A stretch of DNA of 64,000 nucleotides from Bacteroidales bacterium UBA1392 (lineage in GTDB: Bacteria > Bacteroidota > Bacteroidia > Bacteroidales > UBA932). The translations under genes were made by a program, and so were the position numbers. A model generated the notes under the pieces. That model worked only from the letters and a program-made list of their open reading frames with translations. It was not told the origin of the DNA and searched no databases. The stretch's first letter is position 1. Each line of letters opens with the position of its first letter. Where the stretch lies: assembly GCA_002305275.1 (NCBI GenBank), contig DBQO01000033.1:77927-141926 (forward strand), given 5' to 3'. Below, piece after piece: positions 9,550 to 19,529 of this stretch.

Positions 9550-11616
9550 ATGAGAAAAGCACTTATTCTACTCTTGTCAACCCTGATGTTGGCGGCACTG
9601 CCTGCCTCAACAAACGGAGCGACCAAGGCACGCACCACCAAAGTAGCTATTATCACCGATCAAAAAACCTATGCTGCAATAGGAAATGACATAGATGCCT
9701 TCACGTCATCTATCTCCTTAATAGGCAAAGAGGGTGTTCTGATCATTGACAAATGGCAGCATCCCGATTCGCTAAGAAGAGTTCTTAAACACTATTACAC
9801 TTCACAAAATCTTGAGGGCGCAATACTGGTTGGTGACATTCCCATCCCCATGATCAGGGATGCGCAGCATTTGACCACAGCTTTTAAGATGGACCAATCA
9901 GCTGACTGGAAAGACTCTTCCATCCCATCTGACAGATTTTACGACGACTTTGATCTCCGTCTTGAATATCTGAAACAGGATGCGGATAAGCCTTTGTTAC
10001 ACTACTATTCCCTTACAGCCGAATCTGCGCAAACCATCAGTTGTGACATCTGGACTTCACGTATCAAGCCGCCCAAGATTCCTGGTACGGACAAATACTC
10101 CGCCATCTCTGCTTATCTCAAAAAAGCGGTAGCGCAGAAGAGCACACAAGCCAAAAAGATCTCCAACATTTTGGTATTTACCGGCCACGGATATAACTCC
10201 GATTCTTATAATGCGCGCATCGATGAGATGTGGACGCTCAGAGAGCAATTCCCCTTTTTAGGGGCAAAAAGAGGTGCGGATCTGGACTATATCAATCACG
10301 ATTTTGAGCCTTTCGTACGCGAAAAATTGATGAATACACTTGCTCGACCGAGGTATGATCTTGCCATCCTTCACCATCACGGCTCCGAGGAGACCCAATA
10401 TCTGGGGGCAACACCTAAATCCTCAACGGTAGATGCCTGGATTGAAAACATTAAACTTACCCTCCGTCAGAGAATCAGACGTTCAAAAGACACCTCCGCC
10501 ACAATCAACGAACACATGGAGAGATACGGAATCCCGAGAGAGTGGTTTGCCGGCGTACGGGAACTTGAGGCCCAGGATAGTACTTTCTATGCAAATATGG
10601 ATATTCATATCCCCGATATGTACGGATACACATCCAATGCGAGTGTGGTGATACTTGATGCCTGCTTTAATGGGGCATTCAACAATGACGACTATATTGC
10701 AGGATACTGGATATTCAATCCCGGAGAGACTATGGTAGTAAAAGCCAATACTGTCAACACTCTGCAAGATACCTGGACCAACGAGCTTATCGGTCTTCTC
10801 AATACCGGCCTCTCATTCGGCAACTGGGCAAAAGGGCAACTAACCCTAGAGTCGCATCTATTTGGTGATGCTAGTTTCCGTTTTGCCAATGCGTATCCGA
10901 AACTTGATCTCGACAATGCCATGGTCTCGCAAAGAAACGATAGCAGATACTGGAAAAAACTTCTCAACCATCCCAACTGCGATGTAAGGGCGCTTGCAAT
11001 TAAGACCCTATCCGAAACCAAAGCCATAACCTCGCAAGAGATACTTGATATACTTAAGAATAGTGAGAGTCCCACCGTACGTATGGAAGCCTTTATGTCA
11101 CTTAAAAGAAGAGCGGATTCGTACCTGCCTCAGGCTATCAGGCTCGGAGTCGAAGACTCATACGAACTGCTGCAGAGACTCAGCGTCCAGACTCTTGATG
11201 AGAGCGGAGACCCTGCCCTAAAGGATATTTATGATGCTCTAAAAGATGACCCCGCGGTAAACTCGAGGGTAATGTTCTACATAAAACCGATGAGGAGACA
11301 CTATTATCCTACTGAAAAGGAACTTGAGGAGTACTCTCTGCTGAACTCTCCCGATCATCCGCTCAAGGAAAAGAAGTTTACCGTCAGGCGAGAACGCAAC
11401 GGCTGTAATGCCCATGCTCTGGATGATATGTTCAAGCTTTTACAAAATGAGACCGACCAAGAGTTCAGGGTAGCTATTGCCGAGGTTTTCGGGTGGTATG
11501 TCTATTCCTATAAAAAAGATGAAATAATCAGCAGGTGTGAAGAGCTGCTCGCAAATGAACAAGATGAGCGCGTAGCCAACGAACTCCTCAAAAGCATCAA
11601 GCGATTAAAAAGATAA
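9550..11616 (+). CDS. Secreted caspase-fold (gingipain/C25-like) protein with HEAT-like C-terminus, paralogue 1
   Basis: 688 residues with a signal peptide (about 1-23). Residues 30-400 follow the gingipain/clostripain-type peptidase layout: ILVGDIPIPM, then SIPSDRFYDDFD, then CDIWTSRIK, then a His-Gly motif (His277-Gly278 in ILHHHGSEE). A Cys motif ends it (Asp370-Ala371-Cys372 in VVILDACFNG). This is the expected His/Cys dyad. Residues about 450-688 look like helical HEAT-type repeats, ending in a tail shared with paralogues 2 and 3 (FGWYVYSYKKDEI, then ELLKSIKRLK). No type IX secretion C-terminal domain is seen. It is the first gene of the operon that also encodes a TonB receptor. Peptidase activity is inferred; an adhesin, chaperone or maturation role is possible. 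Confidence 0.8.
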   Translation: MRKALILLLSTLMLAALPASTNGATKARTTKVAIITDQKTYAAIGNDIDAFTSSISLIGKEGVLIIDKWQHPDSLRRVLKHYYTSQNLEGAILVGDIPIPMIRDAQHLTTAFKMDQSADWKDSSIPSDRFYDDFDLRLEYLKQDADKPLLHYYSLTAESAQTISCDIWTSRIKPPKIPGTDKYSAISAYLKKAVAQKSTQAKKISNILVFTGHGYNSDSYNARIDEMWTLREQFPFLGAKRGADLDYINHDFEPFVREKLMNTLARPRYDLAILHHHGSEETQYLGATPKSSTVDAWIENIKLTLRQRIRRSKDTSATINEHMERYGIPREWFAGVRELEAQDSTFYANMDIHIPDMYGYTSNASVVILDACFNGAFNNDDYIAGYWIFNPGETMVVKANTVNTLQDTWTNELIGLLNTGLSFGNWAKGQLTLESHLFGDASFRFANAYPKLDLDNAMVSQRNDSRYWKKLLNHPNCDVRALAIKTLSETKAITSQEILDILKNSESPTVRMEAFMSLKRRADSYLPQAIRLGVEDSYELLQRLSVQTLDESGDPALKDIYDALKDDPAVNSRVMFYIKPMRRHYYPTEKELEEYSLLNSPDHPLKEKKFTVRRERNGCNAHALDDMFKLLQNETDQEFRVAIAEVFGWYVYSYKKDEIISRCEELLANEQDERVANELLKSIKRLKR

Positions 11617-11664
11617 AATTAAACAAACATACAAATTATTATTAACCCTAATTCAACACAACTT

Positions 11665-14436
11665 ATGCAAAGAATTCAGAAAGTTCTCATGCTCTGCCTG
11701 TTGTTCGCAAGTGTGGTAGCCTTCTCTCAAACGAGGGGGACTTCCGGCACATCGGTAACCGGCAAGGTGATGGAACAAGGCACCAAGGTGCCCGTAGAAT
11801 TTGCCGTGGTGATATTGTATCCTTCGGAGACATATACCACTACAGACAAGGACGGCAACTTTGAATTCAAGAGAGTGGATGCAGGCAAATCCACTATTCA
11901 GGTTCAATTTGTTGGAATGAAGACCATCGAGCAGGTGATCGAAATTGTCCCCGGCAAAGAAAATGTCTTCAACTTTGAAATGCAAGTAGAGAACTTCCGC
12001 CTCGACGAGGTGCAGGTTGTGGCCACCCAGAGTAAAGCGGGAGCAGCCACATCTTCCAACATTTCAAGACAGGCAATGGACCACCTGCAAACCAGTTCTC
12101 TAAATGATGTGATGCAGCTGCTGCCGGGTGTAGCGATTACCAATCCCTACCTTTCAAGCGCCAACTACATCACCATTCGTAACGCGACGAGTATTGGTAC
12201 ATCCATTATCGTAGATGGATCTCCTCTCTCTTCCAATGCCAACATGCAGGCCCTGGCACCATCCATAACAGGTGGAGCGGGCGGAACAATGTCCGGTATC
12301 GACTCACGTATGGTCTCCACAGACAATATCGAGTCCATCGAAGTCATCAGGGGCATACCCTCCGTAGAGTACGGTGACCTCAACTCAGGTGCCGTAGTTA
12401 TCCGTTCAAAGGCGGGTAAAGAGCCTTTGAGCATTCGTCTCAAAGCCAATCCCAGCACCTATCAGGCAGCGGCATCAGTAGGCTTCAAACTTGGAGAGAA
12501 TGCCGGTCATCTCAACCTTTCCGGTGACTATGCTTATAATACTACCAGACTTTACGAGGCATACTCTTACTACCAGAGGTTCAACGCAAAGGCTCTGTGG
12601 TCGAAGAAATTTGGCTCCAACTGGAACACCAATACTACTCTCGACCTGGGTATTAGCAAGGATACACGAGATCTAAACCCCGATGACAAGCGTACGATGC
12701 TCGTTACCAAAGGTGACTCAAAAAGTGTCAGATTGAACACCAACGGTACCGTAAACGTAAATAAAGGATGGTTAAACAACATTACTTATGCCGCTGCAAT
12801 AAGCTACGCCGATAAGTACAACTACTACAACCAGCTCCTTTCCAACGCAGAATCACTTCACACAGTATGTGAGTATGACGGTGCCATCCTTTCCAACGTC
12901 GCCGGTCAGGATGTTTATGACATAAACGGCAAGAAGATTACCAACATACCTGCAAGCGAAGCCAAAAACTGGATCAAGGTGCTCCCATACGAATATGTTC
13001 AGACCTATGAAATCCTCGGTAAGGAGCTCAATGCGTACGCTCAGGTTAAGGCCAACTTCAACAAGAGATGGGGTAACATCAACAACCACATCCTCGTGGG
13101 TGCGGACTACAAGACAGACGGTAACCTCGGTGAAGGAAAGGTCTATGACGATGAGACTCCTCCTTTCAGAAATAACGCCAGTGACTACTCTTCTTACCGC
13201 AAGAGGCCCTATTATGACGTGCCTTTCGTTCATCAACTCGGTCTCTTCATTGAAGATACGTACAAGCATACTTTCGGCAGAAATGAGCTAAGCATTAAAG
13301 CCGGTGCGCGTTTTGACCTGATTAACGGCAAAACAGCCATTTCGCCCCGCATCAATGCATCGATGGAGATCATTCCCGATATTCTGACGATACGCGGAGG
13401 TTGGGGAAATACGGCAAAAGCTCCGACTGCCCTGATGCTCTATCCCGAGAGGGCTTTCTTCAACTACAACAACTATGACTTCCAGGATGGTACCTTCAGA
13501 CAAACGGTAGCTACCGTCAGAGTATTTGACACAAGCAATCCGGACCTGGAGATAGCCAAGATGCGCAAAGCCGAAGTTGGTATCGACCTTAAGCTCTTTG
13601 ATCAGTATCGTCTCTCCATTACCGGTTATGATGAGCTGACCAACAATGGTTATACCCTCGGTAAAGATCTTAGCAGTTACAGACTTATCGAATTTGTAAA
13701 ATATAAGGCAGTGAAGAATTCAACAGGTGGATACTCTCCCGAGTATGAAGGCACCTACAATATCTTTTCAACCTTTGCAAAGCCGATGAACAACCACTAC
13801 AGACACAACAGAGGTATAGAGTTTGAACTGGATCTCGGCCGTTTTGACGCCATCAGGACATCCGTATTCCTCAATGGTGCCTGGAACCAATACACAGCAA
13901 GAAGCAACGGTTATACATTTGACCAGAATAGTAGAGGTAACGAAATAGAGAGCAATGTGGCAATCTATGAGAGAGGCCTTACTACTGAACGTACCGACAA
14001 CCTGATTACTACACTCCGTCTTACACACAACATACCCGAGATAGGATTTGTGATCACACTCGCTACCCAGGTCAACTGGTTTGAGAAGTTCTGGACGGAA
14101 TATGGCAATGACACCATGTTCATAAAGTATCTCTCCTACAAGGATGGCAAGGTATATGACTTTGATCCTTCCAAGAAGGATGATCCGGAATTTGCATATA
14201 TGTTCGACGCAAAGAACGAGAATAGATTCATCGTGGAACAGTATTTCCCCACAGTGACCTTCAATCTCAATATTTCAAAGGAAATCGGTGATAGACTTAC
14301 CGCATCATTCTTTGTAAACAATATGTTCAACAGTCGTCCTCTCTACGAGTCCAAGAGAACTCCCGGTTCATTTACCGAGCTTCTCAGCGACAACAGATTG
14401 TTCTTCGGTTTCGATCTTAAAGTTAACATTTTCTAA
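11665..14436 (+). CDS. TonB-dependent outer-membrane receptor (non-SusC type)
   Basis: 923 residues. Signal peptide to about residue 21 (VVAFSQ). A carboxypeptidase-regulatory-like domain follows (about 28-110, VTGKVMEQGTKVPVEFAVV). The TonB plug is about 115-250 (LNDVMQLLPGVAITNP, then SIEVIRGIPSVEYGDLNSG). A 22-strand-type barrel ends in FFGFDLKVNIF, with the terminal Phe expected for Bam recognition. It lacks the SusC-specific signature, so siderophore, heme or peptide import is more likely than a SusCD glycan system. The gene starts 48 bases after paralogue 1 and 15 bases before the lipoprotein gene, which fits a shared operon. Substrate is unknown. Confidence 0.93.
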   Translation: MQRIQKVLMLCLLFASVVAFSQTRGTSGTSVTGKVMEQGTKVPVEFAVVILYPSETYTTTDKDGNFEFKRVDAGKSTIQVQFVGMKTIEQVIEIVPGKENVFNFEMQVENFRLDEVQVVATQSKAGAATSSNISRQAMDHLQTSSLNDVMQLLPGVAITNPYLSSANYITIRNATSIGTSIIVDGSPLSSNANMQALAPSITGGAGGTMSGIDSRMVSTDNIESIEVIRGIPSVEYGDLNSGAVVIRSKAGKEPLSIRLKANPSTYQAAASVGFKLGENAGHLNLSGDYAYNTTRLYEAYSYYQRFNAKALWSKKFGSNWNTNTTLDLGISKDTRDLNPDDKRTMLVTKGDSKSVRLNTNGTVNVNKGWLNNITYAAAISYADKYNYYNQLLSNAESLHTVCEYDGAILSNVAGQDVYDINGKKITNIPASEAKNWIKVLPYEYVQTYEILGKELNAYAQVKANFNKRWGNINNHILVGADYKTDGNLGEGKVYDDETPPFRNNASDYSSYRKRPYYDVPFVHQLGLFIEDTYKHTFGRNELSIKAGARFDLINGKTAISPRINASMEIIPDILTIRGGWGNTAKAPTALMLYPERAFFNYNNYDFQDGTFRQTVATVRVFDTSNPDLEIAKMRKAEVGIDLKLFDQYRLSITGYDELTNNGYTLGKDLSSYRLIEFVKYKAVKNSTGGYSPEYEGTYNIFSTFAKPMNNHYRHNRGIEFELDLGRFDAIRTSVFLNGAWNQYTARSNGYTFDQNSRGNEIESNVAIYERGLTTERTDNLITTLRLTHNIPEIGFVITLATQVNWFEKFWTEYGNDTMFIKYLSYKDGKVYDFDPSKKDDPEFAYMFDAKNENRFIVEQYFPTVTFNLNISKEIGDRLTASFFVNNMFNSRPLYESKRTPGSFTELLSDNRLFFGFDLKVNIF

Positions 14437-14451
14437 ACGGAGGATAGGATT

Positions 14452-15660
14452 ATGAAAAAATACTTTTTATTAGCAATAGTACTCTTGACAGCCCTCTCCT
14501 GTGAGCAGTTCAAGCAAGTAGCGGAGATCGTGGAGGTGACTCCCATCAGTGCAACTGTCAAGATTTCCGTCAGTGGCGCGGATAGTGACATACCGCTTCC
14601 GGCAAGCTACACTGTACGTTTTATCAACTATGGTGAAAATTTCGAGATTTCAAGGTCCACAGATGCTTCCGGTAACGTAAGCGCCGATGGTCTGATTCCC
14701 GGAGTTTATACGGTAACCGCAACCGCTGAATCAGCGGGTGGCGGATTTACCTACTATTTCAGCGGTAGTCTGACCAACATCAATATACTGACAAGTGGCC
14801 AAACCTTCAATATCAACGTTGTCTCATCCAGAGCAGGTGCGCTTATATTCAAAGAGATCTATTTCAACGGCTCTAAAGGATATTATTTCAAGGACCAGTT
14901 CTACGAGATCTACAACAATAGCGATGCAGTACAGTATGTGGATGGCATGGGCATAGGCAATATCTTACCCGCCCTGGCCTCAACAACCACCTACAACTGG
15001 GAAGTTCCCGACGGAAAACCCGAGAACTACATCTATTTGGCCTCTATCTGGCAAGTGCCCGGTGATGGAGACGACTTCCCTGTAAAACCCGGTGAGTCTA
15101 TCATCATTGCACAGATTGCACAGAACCACACCGCCATCAAACCGACCAGTCCGGTGGACCTCAGCGGTGCTGAATTCGAGACTTTCATCGTCAAGCAGAG
15201 TGTCAACCCCGATAACCCCAATGCACACAACATGATCCTTGCATTTGACAAGGGAGTATTCGGCACACAGTGGCTTGTTACAGTGTTCGGAGGTGCTTAT
15301 GCCATCTTCTTCCCGGACTCCGAGATTGACCCCAATGGCTGGGTTAAACCTCAGGGCATGAGCAACCAGGCATATCCGATACCCATCGACTGCGTTGTTG
15401 ATGCCGTTGAAATAGTAAATAACGCCACCAAGATCAACCAGAAACGTATGCCTACCTCGCTTGATGCCGGTGCAACCTACACAGGTGCCACTTACAACAG
15501 CAATAGCGTCAGCAGAAAGATTCGTGAAACTACCAAGGATGGGCGCCACATATATATGGACACCAACAACTCTTCCGATGATTTCCAGATCAACAATGAA
15601 GCTATGGTACGTCGCAACAATCCGGGAGTTCCCTCCTGGAATACATGGTATAAGAAATAA
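14452..15660 (+). CDS. DUF4876-like surface or periplasmic lipoprotein
   Basis: 402 residues starting with a lipoprotein signal (LLTALSCEQF; Cys17 is the lipidation site). Residues 30-125 look like a beta-sandwich carrier domain (SYTVRFINYGENFEISRSTD, then GLIPGVYTVTATA). A lamin-tail-like or DUF4876-like domain begins near residue 130 (LIFKEIYFNGSKGYYFKDQ). The tail IRETTKDGRHIYMDTNNS is rich in Asn and Asp. I recall DUF4876 proteins lying beside TonB receptors in Bacteroidetes, but their function is not known to me. By position it may be the substrate-binding partner of the receptor. Confidence 0.75.
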   Translation: MKKYFLLAIVLLTALSCEQFKQVAEIVEVTPISATVKISVSGADSDIPLPASYTVRFINYGENFEISRSTDASGNVSADGLIPGVYTVTATAESAGGGFTYYFSGSLTNINILTSGQTFNINVVSSRAGALIFKEIYFNGSKGYYFKDQFYEIYNNSDAVQYVDGMGIGNILPALASTTTYNWEVPDGKPENYIYLASIWQVPGDGDDFPVKPGESIIIAQIAQNHTAIKPTSPVDLSGAEFETFIVKQSVNPDNPNAHNMILAFDKGVFGTQWLVTVFGGAYAIFFPDSEIDPNGWVKPQGMSNQAYPIPIDCVVDAVEIVNNATKINQKRMPTSLDAGATYTGATYNSNSVSRKIRETTKDGRHIYMDTNNSSDDFQINNEAMVRRNNPGVPSWNTWYKK

Positions 15661-15677
15661 TTTACTGACCTCTAACA

Positions 15678-17306
15678 ATGAAAAAGATGAAAAAATATAT
15701 TATCGCATCAGTTTTGGCTTTGAGCACAATATTGATTGCTCAGGCGCAGGGGAGTAAATCTACCATCTATCCGACAGTGCTGGAAATAAATCAAGCTAAA
15801 GCCACATGGTTCAATACGAACAATGCGGCAGGTATGATACTGACTCCTCTGAGTGACTTCGGTACACTCTCGGTAGGCTATGATATGAAAGTCGGCTCCT
15901 ACAGGCAACAGCAGGAAGGAGACATTAAGACTCTCAATATCAACACATCAGGGTCTAGTCCTCTGGGCAGGGCACGTGTATGGGGTGAATTCTCTTATCA
16001 GAACATAACCCAGGAGAACTCCAAGTTCAATACCCTCCGCCTTACCCTCGAACCCGATATGCCTTACATTCTTGCAGACTCCCGTCCGAGTTATTTCAAG
16101 AAACAGGTTTACGATATGACTGTAAAGGCTGCCACTCCGCTTCTTTGGGATATAGTTGCTTTTGGCGTAACCGCCAACTACTTCACCAAGAGTGGTGCAA
16201 AGCAGATTGACCCCCGAAGCGATTCATACGAATATGGCATTGAAGTAAAGCCCTCCACCGTATTCGCATTTGGTGATCACAGTACAGGTCTGACATTCAT
16301 TTATAAGAATGCTTTCGACAGGTACTCCCCTCTCAACAGCAACAGCCAGCAAGATCAGCCCGCATTTAACCTGAGGGGCGTAGGCTCCTTTGTTAACGCG
16401 GTTGTGGGCTCATTTGGAGGACTAGGTACCTATTACTACAAGACCAACCGACTCGGCGGAGCTCTCCAGTACGGCTATCAGGGAAATAATCTCAAGGTTC
16501 TCGCAGAAGCCAATTACACCTATCAAGTAATAGATGTATTCCACACGCCTGCCAAGCCCTTCAGAATGGGATCAACCATTCAGCAGGTTATGGGAGGCAA
16601 TATCCAGATGGTACTCGAAGGCGATTATTTCACCAATAAGGTTACAATAGATGGCTATAAGAGGAGCACTGACGGTATCGAATACATACAGGTAATCGAC
16701 GCCACGTACACGGTACAGCAGTGGGTTTCAATTGCCAAATTTATCCGTAGTGAGTATGACTTCACGGGTCTTTCCCTAAAGTACGATATTTTCAGGGATA
16801 GCAACGAAGGTTATGACTGGATGGCGGGTATCCAGGGCCAGTATACTGACAGATTGGACACCTATATCATCCCCGAATCCTCCTTCAAGGCTGAAAACGT
16901 TTATGGAGAGATTTACGGCAAAAAGAATTTCATGTCCGGAAATAACTCAATCGTAGTGGGCCTGAGCGCTGGTTATAATTATAATATTGCAGGTGAGCAT
17001 AAATATAATGGTCCTTTCCCCGATTCTGAGGTAGTCAGAGACCTATATGAGAAAGATCTTGCAATCCTTAGCGCCAACTATTACCAGTTCGGCATCAATC
17101 TTAAGGCAATCTTTCCCTTTGGTGAGAAAAACACCATTTATGTAGCTGCAAGTTGTAAGTATCTCCGTGCTAATGAGACACTTCACAACTATAGCTATGG
17201 CACCGACACTGAGGGCAAGAATTTCTGGTGGAACCTCAACCCCGGAAACCAATTAACCCCCAGCGCAAGAACCTTTGCTAATTTTTCAATCGGATTTACT
17301 TTTTAA
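15678..17306 (+). CDS. DUF6850-like outer-membrane beta-barrel protein
   Basis: 542 residues with a signal peptide ending at AQAQ (about residue 23). After it come alternating amphipathic strands rich in Tyr, Phe and Gly (for example LSVGYDMKVGSYRQQQEGD, YYYKTNRLGGALQYGYQGNN). The protein ends in ARTFANFSIGFTF, a C-terminal aromatic typical of outer-membrane barrels. No plug or TonB box is present, so it would be a separate pore or scaffold. It sits 17 bases after the lipoprotein gene and 21 before paralogue 2. I assign it to the DUF6850-type family from its position and pattern, with moderate certainty. Confidence 0.7.
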   Translation: MKKMKKYIIASVLALSTILIAQAQGSKSTIYPTVLEINQAKATWFNTNNAAGMILTPLSDFGTLSVGYDMKVGSYRQQQEGDIKTLNINTSGSSPLGRARVWGEFSYQNITQENSKFNTLRLTLEPDMPYILADSRPSYFKKQVYDMTVKAATPLLWDIVAFGVTANYFTKSGAKQIDPRSDSYEYGIEVKPSTVFAFGDHSTGLTFIYKNAFDRYSPLNSNSQQDQPAFNLRGVGSFVNAVVGSFGGLGTYYYKTNRLGGALQYGYQGNNLKVLAEANYTYQVIDVFHTPAKPFRMGSTIQQVMGGNIQMVLEGDYFTNKVTIDGYKRSTDGIEYIQVIDATYTVQQWVSIAKFIRSEYDFTGLSLKYDIFRDSNEGYDWMAGIQGQYTDRLDTYIIPESSFKAENVYGEIYGKKNFMSGNNSIVVGLSAGYNYNIAGEHKYNGPFPDSEVVRDLYEKDLAILSANYYQFGINLKAIFPFGEKNTIYVAASCKYLRANETLHNYSYGTDTEGKNFWWNLNPGNQLTPSARTFANFSIGFTF

Positions 17307-17327
17307 TAAAGTATCCGGCACCAATAA

Positions 17328-19529
17328 ATGAAAAAAATATCATTACTCTTTTTTGTTTTGCTGTGCCTCCCTTTGGGGGCGCAGCAAAATATTATCTCCC
17401 CAACCCAAAGCGTCCGCAACTCGTTCGCAATATTTGTAGATCAGGCCACCTATGATGCCTGCAAGGAGGAGATACACGCCTATCGCGACCTCATAGAGAA
17501 AGATGGCCTCGCAACCTATATTCTCTCTGCTGAATGGCAATCCCCTGAGCATGTAAAATTTTTCCTAAAAAAATATTATGATGAACAGGGACTTGAGGGA
17601 GCGGTATTCGTGGGCAATATTCCGGTTCCAATGGTTCGCGGAGCGCAACACTTCACCTCAGCATTCAAAATGGATCAGGAGGCTTATGATTACTACGACT
17701 CATCCGTCCCTTCGGATCGTTTCTATGATGATTTTGACCTGAAGTTCAGATTTCTTCATCGGGATTCCACCCATCAACACCTCTATTACTACTGGCTGAC
17801 CGGCGATTCACCCCAACGCATCTCCTGTGACATCTACACAGGACGTATACGCTCCACAGCCAAGGGTGAAGCGGGCTTCACTCAGATCCGCAACTACCTC
17901 AGAAAAGTAGTAAAAGAGAGAAGCGTTGAGAATCCCCTTGACGTGGTGGTACAATACACCGGAGACGGATCCTTCTCAAACAGTCTAATCGCCTGGAAGG
18001 ATCAGAGCTATGTGATGGGAGAGCAAGTGCCGGCAGCTTTGCAGGGCCATGCCGACAAAGCCAGGTTCTATCTCTTCGCCATGTACCCCTATATGAAGGA
18101 GATTCTGACCGAGGAGATGAAGCGTGACGATGTAGACCTGATGCTCTTTCACGAACATGGTGTTACCGAGAGGCAGTATCTGACCGGCGCTATTCCAAAT
18201 GAATATGAAGAGGATTATTTTACCTCCGGTAAAAGATTGCTTCGCAGACAGCTTAGGAGTGTGGAAAAAAGAGGTAACAACGTGCAGGAGGCGATGGATA
18301 AGTATATCAGGGAACATGGTATCGACAGCACCTGGTTTGAGGGTTGGAATGACCCCGCAATGATTGCAGAAGACTCTCTCGAGTATGCTAAGACGGGCTT
18401 TGAACTTGAAGACATCCGGGCAATCGGCCCAAATTCCCGCGTTGTGATACTTGACGCCTGCTACAATGGCGACTTCAGGAATGGAGATTTCATCGCAGGT
18501 GAGTATATTTTCAGCGAGGGCAAGACCATCGCCTGTTTCGGCAACTCAGTCAACGTGCTTCAGGATAAATCCTCCACAGACCTGATGGGTATGCTCGCTT
18601 ATGGATTGAGGATCGGCGAATGGACGAAGAATATCAATATCCTTGAGTCCCATATCATCGGCGACCCCACTTTCAGATTTGCAAGGCCGGAAAGGATGCC
18701 GCGCATCAAGATGCACTCCAAGGATCCGGAGTATTGGCTCGCTGTAATGGAGCACAATCTACCCGTGGATATACAGGGTCTGGCTCTTTACAAGCTCTTT
18801 GAGCTGGAATATGAGGGAATGTCGGATCTCCTTCTCGAGACTTACAAGAGTTCTCCCTACTATATGTTGCGTCTTCAGTGTTTGCACCTGCTTGCGCACT
18901 ACAATGACGACAACTATATAGAGTTGCTTAAGCTCGCATCGGATGACCCCTACGAGTTTGTCCGCAGAAAAGCTATGTACTATATGGGCAGAGTGGGACG
19001 CAACGATCTGGCCCCATACATGGTGAACGCTTATCTTGAGGATTACCTTGCAAAAAGGATTGCATTCAATATGAGCTTCAGCGCACACCATCTCAACGTG
19101 GAGCTTTTGAAGCATTTTTTCAAGGATGCCGTGATGAATGATAATGATTTCATCTATGATAAGAAGGAATTCTTGAAAAATGTAGAGGATGTGATCGATA
19201 GTGCCGAACGCACACTTACCGAATGCTGGAGATGCGTCATAGACACCAACATGAAGCCCTCCAAAAGGGAGTTCTATATTGTGGTGCTGAGAAACAACCC
19301 CTTCCCCCACATGGCAGACGACATCCTAAATGTCATCAGCAAGCCCGAAGAGAAACTTGAGCTTAGAATCGCCCTTACAGAAGCGCTTGGATGGTTTGTG
19401 CGTGCTTACAACAGAGTGGAGATCATCAACGGCTGCCAGGCTATCCTCGACAACCAAAAAGATCTCGACGCCCGACTTTCCGATGAACTTTTGAAGACAA
19501 TCAACCGCTTAAAAGAATATACACGATGA
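17328..19529 (+). CDS. Secreted caspase-fold (gingipain/C25-like) protein with HEAT-like C-terminus, paralogue 2
   Basis: 733 residues with a signal peptide (MKKISLLFFVLLCLPLGAQ). It repeats the layout of paralogue 1: FVGNIPVPMVRGAQHFTSAFKMDQ, VPSDRFYDDFD, CDIYTGRIRS, His277-Gly278 in LFHEHGVTERQYL, and Cys378 in VVILDACYNGDF. The C-terminal 270 residues are helical, HEAT-like, and end with EALGWFVRAYNRVEI and ELLKTINRLK. The His-Gly pair is at the same residue number as in paralogue 1, showing how closely they align. The stop overlaps the next start in ATGA (19526-19529), so translation of paralogues 2 and 3 is probably coupled. Catalytic activity is inferred, not shown. Confidence 0.8.
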   Translation: MKKISLLFFVLLCLPLGAQQNIISPTQSVRNSFAIFVDQATYDACKEEIHAYRDLIEKDGLATYILSAEWQSPEHVKFFLKKYYDEQGLEGAVFVGNIPVPMVRGAQHFTSAFKMDQEAYDYYDSSVPSDRFYDDFDLKFRFLHRDSTHQHLYYYWLTGDSPQRISCDIYTGRIRSTAKGEAGFTQIRNYLRKVVKERSVENPLDVVVQYTGDGSFSNSLIAWKDQSYVMGEQVPAALQGHADKARFYLFAMYPYMKEILTEEMKRDDVDLMLFHEHGVTERQYLTGAIPNEYEEDYFTSGKRLLRRQLRSVEKRGNNVQEAMDKYIREHGIDSTWFEGWNDPAMIAEDSLEYAKTGFELEDIRAIGPNSRVVILDACYNGDFRNGDFIAGEYIFSEGKTIACFGNSVNVLQDKSSTDLMGMLAYGLRIGEWTKNINILESHIIGDPTFRFARPERMPRIKMHSKDPEYWLAVMEHNLPVDIQGLALYKLFELEYEGMSDLLLETYKSSPYYMLRLQCLHLLAHYNDDNYIELLKLASDDPYEFVRRKAMYYMGRVGRNDLAPYMVNAYLEDYLAKRIAFNMSFSAHHLNVELLKHFFKDAVMNDNDFIYDKKEFLKNVEDVIDSAERTLTECWRCVIDTNMKPSKREFYIVVLRNNPFPHMADDILNVISKPEEKLELRIALTEALGWFVRAYNRVEIINGCQAILDNQKDLDARLSDELLKTINRLKEYTR

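Noticed and set aside
14980..15678. 232-residue minus-strand frame across the DUF4876-like gene
   Set aside because: Antisense shadow: it overlaps a lipoprotein gene with clear signal peptide and operon position.
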